This document shows positions 50,600 to 62,500 of a DNA stretch of 64,000 bases, piece by piece. Source of the DNA: a virus. Numbering within the stretch: position 1 is the first letter of the stretch; every line of letters begins with the position of its first letter. Position numbers and translations under genes: made by a program. The notes under the pieces were generated by a model that did not search any database, was not told the origin of the DNA, and worked only from the letters and a program-made list of their open reading frames with translations. The stretch spans positions 1-64,000 of the IMG/VR virus record IMGVR_UViG_3300025162_000052. One strand, written 5' to 3'.

Positions 50600-53500
50600 T
50601 ACAAATGATTTATATAATTATTTAAATCCATCTGATAATTCTGATAAAGAAATAGATGAGTTCTTGAAGCGGGCTATAAAAGCCCCTTCTTCTACTCCAT
50701 ATTTACCAACAGGTGTTGAAGGTGAAAGTAGAATATATGAAATACCAGAAAATGTAAAAAACTTTGAAGGTTATGTAGATTTAACTAAAACTAATTTAGG
50801 TGATTGGAATAATGTATTAGAACAACGAGCTAAGAATCAAAGTTCATGGGAAGTAGCAGGAAATGCTGCGAAACGATTTGGAGCTACTACACTAACTAAA
50901 TTTGGACAAGGTGTAGGATTTATAGGTGGATTTTTAGATTGGGCATCTGGAGGATTTGGTATAGATAATATATCTAAGATGACTGATAATGGAGTTAGTA
51001 AGATGTTTGAAGGATTAGAAAACTGGGCAAAAGAACAATTACCTATATACCACACTAAAGCATATACAGAGGGTAATGTACTACAAAAAATGGGTACATT
51101 AGGATTTTGGGCTGATGATGCAGTAGATGGATTTGCATTTATGGCTAGTGCTATGTTACCAGGTGGTATATTAAAAGGTATAGGAACAGGTACTAAATTT
51201 GGAGTTAAAGGATTACAATTAGGTAGTAAAATATCAGAAGGTGTTGAAGGATTATTTAATACTGCTAAACAAGAAGGTAAAATATTTACTAATTTAGTTA
51301 CTAGAGGTGCAGCAGGGGATAAAGCATTAGAAGGTAGTAAAGTTTATAACTGGGTTAAAAATGCATTTGGTGCAAATAATATAGACCGTAATTTAATTAC
51401 TACTTGGAACACTATAGCTGAATCTGCTATGGAGGCTAGAGATGCTAAAAGACAGACGTTTGAACAACTAGTTAAACAAACTGGTAAAACTGAAGATGAA
51501 TTAACTCCACAAGAAAAACAAGATTTAAATTTAAGAGCTAGTAAAGTAGCATTAAATACATTCGGGGCTAACTTATTTATAGTAGGGTTAAGTGAACATT
51601 TTATGAATAAGATGTGGGGTACATTAAAACCTGAAGAAAAAGCTATACAAAAGGAATCTAAAAATATATTAGAACCAGTATTAACACCATCTATTAAAGA
51701 TTATGGTAAAATGATAAAACGTAATGTATTAAGTAATATGTTACGTGAAGGTGTATGGGAAGAAAATAGTCAATTAGCAGTAAGTGACTTTTTCAGAGAA
51801 AGCGAATTAGGTAAGGATAATAGAGATTTTGTATCTGGGTCATTTGGTAATATGATTAAAAACTTTACTACTGATGAAGGGCAACAAAATATTATATTAG
51901 GAGCAATAACAGGTATATTACCTGGAGTATATCATGGTTATCATCAAGTTAAAGCTGATAATAAGTTTAGTAAAAGCATGCGTGATAATTTAGTTTATCA
52001 TTTTAATAATATTAAACAAGGTATTACTTATGCTTATGAAAAAGATGAACAAGGTAAACCTATATTAGCTAAACCTGAAGATATTTATCAAATAGATGGT
52101 ATTAAATTAAATCCAACTAAATTAGACGAACTACATAAAGGATTAGCAGATTGGTTTGAGAAAACTGGTATAGTTGCTCAAATAGATCCCAAAGGTGTGG
52201 GTAGTCAAATTAGAGATTTATTAGATTCTAAAGCAATGTATTATTATTTAAATCAAGATGGTGGGTTAGATGTACTAAAAGGACATGTTAAACTTGCTAC
52301 AGAACAGAATTTAAGAGATGCTGAAAAAAATGGTATATTAACTCCAGAATATGAAAAAGAACAAAGAGAGTTAGCAGATAATAGAATAGCACAAGCTGAA
52401 AAGTTTAACGCATTAAATAAGCACTTACAACAAGGTAGAATAACTAATATTGATTTAGGTAAAGAGAATGATGAAGTTAGAAGTTTCAGAGAAGTTATGT
52501 TAATGAAACAATATGATAAACTTACTGATGTTCTAGCATATAGACAATCATCTAATAAACAAGGTGAAGACACTTATCATAATTATGATGGTTCACAGGT
52601 ACAGGAACAAAAGAAAATACAAAGTACTATAAACTTAATTAATCAAGACAAATTAAGTGAAATAGATGATAAATATTTGCAACAAATTGGTATAACTAAA
52701 CAAGCTTTAACTAATTTACCTAGTAATGAAATTATATCAGTTAAAGAAAAACTATTAAATAGTCTTAATAAACAAAATGATAATTTAAATAAATCTGTAG
52801 AAAAAGATAGAACTAGCTTAAAAGATGCTAATAAAGAGTATGAAAGACTTACTAGTGAAAAAGGAATAAAAGAAGAATTTGAACTTTATAAAAAAAGTAA
52901 AGTAGAACATGAAGTAAAGGAAAAAGAAATTAAAGATACTATTAAAAAAGATAGAGAGTCTTATAAAAGTAATACAGCATTTGATATATTAGGTAATGAT
53001 TTATTTAATACTGAAGATAATACTAATACTTTATATGGTAAATTTGTAGATGAAAGTAATATACACCCTGACCATAAAGAAAAACATAAAAAAGAATATA
53101 GAGTTAAAGAAGATTTTACAGATAGTTTAAAAAATGCTGAACAAGTTATTAATGATAATATAGAAAAGTTCTATAATAAAGATGGTGAAATAGATAATAA
53201 TGCTGTACAACAATATGCAGCAGAAGCTAATATACTAAAATCTTTATCACCAGAAAATGCAGTTAAAGTTATTAATCAAGTACTACAAGAAGATAAAAGT
53301 ATAGAAAATAAACAACAAGTATTAGATAAAAATAATAAGGTATTAAATACTTTAGGTAAAGATGGAGAAGAACTTTTTCCATTATCTGATGATATTAAAG
53401 ATATTAAAGATAAAGATAAAGTTACATTATCAGAACAAGAATCAACTAGATTAGAGAATACTGAAAAATCTATAATAGATAATTTAGGGGTTAATAGAAT

Positions 53501-56500
53501 TAAAGTAGTTAATAATACTAATCTAAATGATGTTAAATATTTTGAAACTACTGATAACATAACTGATTTAGTAAAGGAATTTGATAGATTAGGCTTAAAA
53601 GATTATTCATATTTTAGAGTAGAAAATAGTTCTATAGAAGCTTTAGAAAATAATCTTAAACAATATATAGAACATATACCAGAATCAATAACTAAGTTAT
53701 TTACTCAATTAAAAAAACAATTAGAAGATTTAAAACGTGTACAATCTAAAGGTAAAATAACTAAGTTAATTGCTAATAATTTAAAACGTATAGATGAAAG
53801 TTTAGCTAAATTAAATAAAGAATTAGAAAAACTTACATCTGAAAATACTAATGTTAAAAGTTCGGTATTATATTCAGTACTAGAACGTGGTAATAGAATA
53901 GGTGCAGGAGTACATGAAAAAGTTTCCTATATGCCATTTGCAGAAGGTGAATATCAAGATAAAATTCCTGGACATGATTATAGTGGGGAGGTACTTGATA
54001 ATTATGCTAAAATATTAGATGAAAAAGTATGTGAATTTCATGTAAGACCAGATAGTAATCAATCATATAGTCAAGATAATGCTGCTGAAAAATATATTAA
54101 TAATGAATTTGCTAAAGGTAAAGGATTAAAACAAATATTAGTAGAACTTAGAAAAAATGTATTTTTATTAGGAGAGTTAAAAACTGCAATGAATAGTTTA
54201 GATTATACAGATGTAGATGATATAGGACAACAAGAATTAGCAATGTACGATTTGGTTAATATTAAGTTAGTAGACGAAGATAAAACTAGAAATCCTGATA
54301 CTATAGAATTATGGATACATAAACCACGTGTATTGATATATGAACGAGAGAAATTAAATAAAGAGTTAAAAGATGTAGAAGATGAGCAAGAGATTAAACG
54401 TGGAGAAAATATACTAGAATCTACTGATGAATCTTTAGATAATCTACGAGAACGGCGAAAAATATTAATAAATAATATACGTAATAATCCTATCATTAAA
54501 ATTGATAGAAAAATAGGTGGTAGAATATTTGTAGGAAATACTAAAGTTGGATATGATAAATTTGCAGGTCAATTATCAGGTAAAATAGAGGGTATTTATA
54601 TAAAGACTGAATCTGGTAAGTTTGAAGGGATAGATGGAAAAGTATTAGATACTAAAATATCAGATAGTTTTAATGACTACACTTCAAATGGTAATGTAAT
54701 AGTAGCTGTAAAAGATGGTGATAATATTAGACTTATTTTATTAAATGTAGATAACATAGGAGAAGAAACTATTCCGTTAATACTACAGATATTACAACAT
54801 AAAGTTAATAATGAACCACATACTCAAGAAATCACAGTAGATGGTCATATTAATGGTAAGTCTATAAAACTAACAGGACAATTAGGTGATGTATTTGATA
54901 CATTCTTAAAGTGGAATCCTTATGTTAGATTAGATAGGGATGGTAATGTAGTTAGAGAATTATCTGATAATAAAACACCATACAGATTTGAATTAGGTAA
55001 TAAAGAAGGTAAATATGGTATATTATTTGGTAAAGATGGGTTTATTAGTAAAGATGCTATTAATGACTTAACTAATCCTATATATAAAGATCAATTAAAT
55101 AATTTTACTAAATGGCTACAAACTACTAAGAGATATAATATTGATAAAAGTAAGTTAGGTAAAATTAGTAATGTATTATTAAATAAACAGAAACTAGATT
55201 ATAATAACTTTATAACAAACTTCTTATCTACTAAAGTTCAAGTATCTGGTAAAGGAAAATCTGCCAGCGTGTCTAGTTTTCCTACATTAATATTAGACTA
55301 CGATGGTATAAAATATGAGAAAACATTAGAAGTTGTATCTAAATATGAAGATGTATTAGATAAGGAATTAACATTCGAAGAATTTGTTAATAAAACAGGT
55401 GTAGATAATAAAGCATTAGTAAATGTATTAAAACAGACTATAAAATCTGTACAGGATAAGACTGGTAAAGAGATAAAGATCGTTATAAAAAGAATGGATG
55501 ATTATGGATTCATTACTGATAATACTATCACTCTGTCTACCAATACTTTAGAAAACCATACATCTAGTTCTATATTATCTACTATAGCTCATGAGATATT
55601 ACATGCTTATATAAATAATAATATAACGTCTAAACAACGTATTGAATTAGCACAAGAATTTAGTAATATATTAACTGCTGTAGTTAAGAATAGTATATTA
55701 GATGATAATACTGTAAATAGTCTATTAATTAATTGGATTACTAGAAGTAGAGAATTACCTAAAAGTGACCCTACTAATAAAGATAGATTAACTATAGAAA
55801 ATGAAATAGCAGAATATGTTAGAAAAACTGTTAATAAAAATAATTTTACTGAATATAAGATTAAAAGTATTGCTAAAACATTAGTAATATTATGTAATCA
55901 AACTGATGTAACAGATGAATTAATAACTTATACTAGCACTAATCCTATATTCGCTAAGTTTCTACAAAGTATTAATGTTGAAACTACTAATGAAAAGGGA
56001 GTAACTGTTAGTAAGAGTTTATATGCAAGAATAATGGAACTAATTCATAATATAGTTGATGCTATTATACCTAAGTCATCATTTACTAAAATATACGATA
56101 TATTAGCTGAAAATGAGATAGAGAATAAAGAAAAGATAAGTGTTCAATTTGTAACGGAAAAAGTTGATACTAAATCTATAGTTAAAGAAACTGAATTAGA
56201 AAAGATTGATAGAGAAGAACAACTAAAAAAAATAAATAAAGACTTAGAAAAAGAATTAGATAGAAATGAAGTATTTGGAATAGATAATAGAATTTATTTA
56301 CCTAATAATGAAATAACAGTTTATGATAAAGAAGGAAATAAGCACATTTTAGATGGTAGAGTTGTAGAAAGTGGTGCTGGAATGGGAGTAAAAACAAAAT
56401 GGATATATGATGGTAAATTAGGAGATAGACTAAAAGGAAATATTCCAGACTTATATTATAAACCTATACAAGAAATACAACAAAAATATCAACAAAAAAG

Positions 56501-59500
56501 AGATGAGTTAAATAAAGAAGTTCCAGTACAAGAAGAAACTATATCTATTTCAGAAGATGTTAAAAAAGACATTAATAATGATGCAGAACAGTTTATAGAA
56601 CAAATAGTAGATGGAACAATAATAACTTCTAAAGAATCATTAACACAGGAAGATTTAAAAGTAGCTGCTGATGGTATATTTGCATGGTTAGTAGATGAAC
56701 AACATATAGGATTAAAAGGTGAAACTATAGAAATACCATTTAAAAAAGATACTAAAACACAAGGTTCAGTATTAAGTAAATTAAATAAAGTTATAGAATT
56801 ACAGAAAGAAGTTAATCCGGTATGGGCTGCTAACTTAAAACTACTTACTGAAAATATAGATGAATTAGAAACTATATTTAAAGCACAATTAAATAAATAT
56901 AAACTTAGGTTTGATGAGAATAGAGAAGTAAAAGATGAAGATAGAAGTAAATCTGATACTAAAGATGAAGAGTCTACTAATATGGCAGGTATACAGGAAC
57001 ATATTAGAAAACCATACGAGAATGATTATCGTGATAGTGCTAATGGAAATATACGATTTTTAGTAGATAAATTAGCAGATGTAGAAAATAAATTAGATAG
57101 TAATGGAAAAGTAGTGTATAAACGAGATAAGACTTTTGGATTTAAAAAGTTAGCTGATAGTAATACTACTTGGAAAACACTAATGCAGAACTTACATGAT
57201 GCTAGTAATACTGATGATATATTTGGTAAGTATGATAACTATGGTGAACTGATACAGGAAGGTAAATTAGCTAAGTTAGTTAAAAGATTTCCAGTATTTA
57301 AAGAGTTTGCAGATAAGTTTAAAATAGAATGGAAAGACGGTAAAATAGTTAAAACTGGAGTTCCTAAAGAAAGATACGTGCAATTATTTAACGTATTTGA
57401 AAAGTGGGAACATATATTCTACAAAACTAGTATAAACAACACAGATAAAGGAATATTTTATAAGAGTCTAAACCAAACTAAAATGGAGACTCAAACTAGT
57501 ATAATGGAACAATGGACTAATAGTTTTATTAATTCAGACTTGTTCGACTATACTGATAATAAATATAATAAAGTAGAGTTTGGTAAAGTAAAAGCTAAAT
57601 TTGATGAGTTATATAAAGACCTTATAAGTAATAGTGATTTCCAGAATACATATCCGGGAGAAACTAGAGCAGATATAGATACAAGGTCTAAAAAGTATAA
57701 TACAAATATAGAGTTTGAGAAAGCTAAACAAACTATATTAGATATAGTTAATAAATTAGGTATTAAAATAGATATGCCTACAATTGAGTTTATTATAGAA
57801 AAAATTACTAATTCTTCCAATAGTGGAATGATTAAACTTAATGCACTTATAGGGAGTAAAGGATTAGGATTAAACTATATGATTAATAATATAGATAAAG
57901 TGGTTAAAGGCACTAGTAAAGTGAATGAGAATAACTTAGAAAAGAATAATCATATTAGTGATATTAATAAAGGTGATATTAAGAGAATAGTAAATTTCTT
58001 CATACAACAACATCCTGAATTTATAGAAACTAATATATCAAGTGTAGAAGATGCAGATTATCATACTATGACATTGCACCATCATATAACTAGAATTGTA
58101 CAAGATTTAAAGAATGGTAATTTTAGTTACTTAGATGTATTAAAATCAATGCCACAGTTTTCCAATAGTAGGTGGATTAAACAGATAGACGAGAATAGAA
58201 ATAATAAAGAGTTTATAGAGAAGTTAAATGTTATAACGTTTAACTATATGAAAAATGAAAATACAGGTGATATAGGAAAGCAATATACAGATTTATCACA
58301 ACTAGAACAATCAGTACAAGTAATGACTGATTTAATGAGTGTAATTAAGGATAAAGATAATAAGGCTATTTTTACACCTATGACATTCAGTAGTAGAACT
58401 AGTTGGTATAAATTAACTGGATTTGAACCTATTGATATTGTATTAAGTATAAATAATAAAGGTAACTTTGAGATACTAGATAATACTAGAGATACATTTA
58501 TAGGGTATTTACAAGATGAGTTAAATCGTATAGAACAAGTACAAAAGCAAGTATCAGGTGATTTACCAGAGTCAGATTGGATAGAAAAGTTCCATTATTA
58601 CACATCAGCTAAAGAAGCTATTGAACGATGGGGTAAATTAGGTATAAAAATATTAGAGACAGACTTAGAGTGGAATGAAAGTAAAACTAAAGTTGTAGGT
58701 TATAATAAAGGGAATAAAGTTATTCCTATAGGTATGGGAGCAGAACTAAGATTATTTCCAGGATTACAAGAGTACTTATCACCTACTGATACAGGAACAT
58801 TTGAAGTTAAGACTGATTTAAATAAATATATAGATAATATTTTACATAGTAGAATTAACGATATAATAAAACGATTTACAGAATTAGGTATAATAAGTAA
58901 ACTATCAAATGGATTATATAAGAATAGTTTAATAGATGGTAATTTATTAGAGAAACATAAAGATTATTATAAAGTTAATGATACAGGATTAACAGAAGAA
59001 CAGAAAATATTAGTTAATAATTCAATAACTAGTAAAGCTATTCAAAATATAATAACTAATGTAGCAGTTAATCATATATCATCAGGTATAGAATTTGAGA
59101 AGTTATTAGGAATAGAACCGAGTATATGGAAAAGTAGGGGTGATGAAACTAAACGATCAAGTGTTTGGAGTTCTACTAAAGAAACCCAAGATGATAGTAC
59201 ATTATTAGATAAAATGTACGAAGGTCAGGTAACTAACAATAAGAGTGAAAAAGGTGAAAGAGTTTATAATGTAGCTATAATAAAAGACATTAAACGACCT
59301 AGTTCAGTATTTAACGATATATTTAAAATATATAAAGAACAGTATAAAAAAGAGAATCCTACTATAAATGATAAGGATGTAGATAAAATAGTAGCAAGTA
59401 TATTAAAACCATTCGGAGCAAATAATGTAACAGATGGTCAGACTTGGGCTAATCCATACAAGATGATGGATATGATGATTAGGACTGGTAGATGGTCAGA

Positions 59501-62500
59501 TAATCACCAAGAAGTATTTGATTACTTAGAAATGAAAGGTAAATGGAATAAACCTATCAATGAAATTCCTATAAGTGATTTAGAGCGTATAAGTGAGTTA
59601 GCTCATACTATTCAGTTTAATCCAATGAAAACTTTATATTTAGGGTATAAAGAATTAAAAGGTAAGAATAGTAATATATTAGCACAAGTAGTAATGAAAC
59701 ATTCTGAAGCTACTTTATTTAAACGATTTGTTCAAGATAAAGAGTCTCAGGAATTATATGATAGAATGACCGGTACAGGAATATATCAGGGTATGAACTC
59801 TATAGATATGATAAGTGCTGAAAGTGTGTTTAAAGGGGCTTTACCAAATAATATTAGTTTATATCAAAAAGGTGAAGATTTAATACATGATAATAATGGA
59901 GAGAGTAAAGTTATACAAACACAGATAACAGATTTAAAGAATATTTATACTTTTCCTTTATTAGCTAAGAATATGGGAGTACAGTTAGAAGTTCCTATAC
60001 ATAAAGCTGAATTTACTAAATTAGGTACACAAGCTAAAAAGATAGTAATGTCTAATATAGAATATAACACAGAATATACATTAGGTGGTGTAACTATTAC
60101 AGGAAAAGAATTACTACCACATCTTAATAATGTGTTATCAATGTTATCTAATAAAGGGTTAGATGATGTTATAAAGGAATTAGAATATAATCCTAAAACT
60201 GGTAAAATAAATGAACAAAAAGTATTAGATAAAATAGTAGATAATCTTAAACGAAACCAAGTAGGTGAAGAGTTCATAAATGCAGTCAAAAGTGGTATAA
60301 TGTTAGATGCATTTGGTGGATTACGTAATAAGATAGTACAATCACTAAATAAATATATTCAAGATAGAACTGTAGATATTAAGTTAAACGGTGCACCTTT
60401 AGTACAGGTTTCCAGTATGGGAGTATATAAAGGACTTAAAGGATTATCAGAATTAGGAGTTAAAAATTATAAAGAATATAGTGATAAAGTAGGTAAATTA
60501 CAAATTAACTTTAATACAGATGGTAGTTTAAAAAGTTATGATACTATAGTTAATATTGGTATATTTAGAACATTAATACCAGATTATAGTAAGAATACTT
60601 TTGAACAGAATAAAGAGTGGTTAATGAAGAATAAAGAAGTATTAGAGTTATTAGCACATAGGATACCTACACAAGGAGATGCTAGTATAGTAATAGCACA
60701 AGTAGTAGATGTAGTTCCAGATGGTAGTGGAGATATTATAATATTACCAGATGAAATAACTACTAGTACAGGTAGTGACTTTGATATAGATAAACTATTT
60801 GTATTTAAATATAATTATAAAGAAGAAAATGGTGAGTTATCTAAAATAGATTATGATGCTGACTCTAGAGAACGTTATATTAGATATGTTAATGAGAAGA
60901 TAGGTAAAGAAGTAATTACTGATAAATTTGACGAAGAGACTGAAAAAGGTTTAGTTAAACGTGATAAAGTTATATCATATAAAGAGTTTCAAAAACTTCC
61001 ATTAGAACAGCAACAAACTAAAGAATCATTACAGAATAGACTTATAGATGTATTTAAAAGTATATTACAAAATAAAGCACATACTTTAGAAACATTAACA
61101 CCACTAGATAATAATGATTTAAAAGACCATTCTAATAAGATTGGAGTATTAACAGGTAATACTAGAGATTTGGATGATTTAGAGTTTTATGGATTAGATA
61201 ATACTATTAAAATTAAACAGAATTTACTAGGTGGTAAAAGTAATGTAGGTAGTGCAGCATTAAATAGAGTTGATATTCCTATAGCACAACAATTAGGGTA
61301 CACTATTAAAGGAATATCTAAAATTGGTGGTAAATTGGGAATAATAATAGATAATGGAAAAGTTATTCCTATAGGTAGATTAAAAGATCAAGTAGAGAAT
61401 GATAATTATTATGATTTATCATTAAGAGATACTAACTTCAAAGATAATGATGGAGTATTAGTAGCAGATAGATTTAATAGATTGTTATCAGCATTTGTAG
61501 ATATAGAGAAAGATGACTACATTACTAACCTTAATATGAGTGATTATGTAATTAATATCGCATCATTAATGTATAGATTAGGTATGGGTAATTATACAGA
61601 AGTGTATACAGCTCAACCATTTATGAAGATGTTAGATGAATGGAAAAGTAATTATGATAATGAATTAGTAAAAAAACCTAGTTATCAAGAGTTTCAATGG
61701 AGTGATGAAATTAATGGTTACAAAAATAAGTTTAATCCATTAGGTAAAGACTTTGATTTCTATATAAAAACTGAAAAGTATTTCAGAGATATATTAGCAG
61801 CTAATACTATAGAAGATATAGTTAATGGTAAAACTAAAAATGCAGGAGTTAGTAATAAACATGAAACTCAAACATTTGATGAGTATAGATGGTCTCCAGC
61901 TCATTATAATATGGATTCATTAGCATTTACATATAAACCGTTAGAAGATAGAATGTATGGAACTAATGAAATGTATGAATTTATGAGAATACAACGATGG
62001 TTAAATAATCCTACTAAAGATAATTTAATACACGCTGATAATTTTAAAGATGGTAGTAAATTTGTAGAAAAAGAAGTAACTTTAGAGATGTTACAAAATT
62101 ATGCAATGAAACAACTAGATATGTTGTATCATTATAAATTGTTAGAAAAAGTTGCTAATAAATTACGTGGAGTAACTCTAGCAGGTAGGGCTGATACAGG
62201 AAGTATTGGAAATAACATATATTCTATAGAAGCTCAAACTAATAAAATAAATGAGCTAAAAGACAGCAATGATGTTAGAGAATTTAAATATAAAATAGAA
62301 CCTTATGATAGTACTAATCCAGAAAAAGATAGTATGTTTATAGGTACTAATTTAGATAATCATATAGGAACATTAACTGATATACTTTCAGGTCAGATGT
62401 TATGGTATAATAATGATTATAAAAATTCCATTGTAAATACAATGTATAGAATGTTACCTACAGGAACAAATACTAGTGAAGAGAAGATTAAGAAGATAGG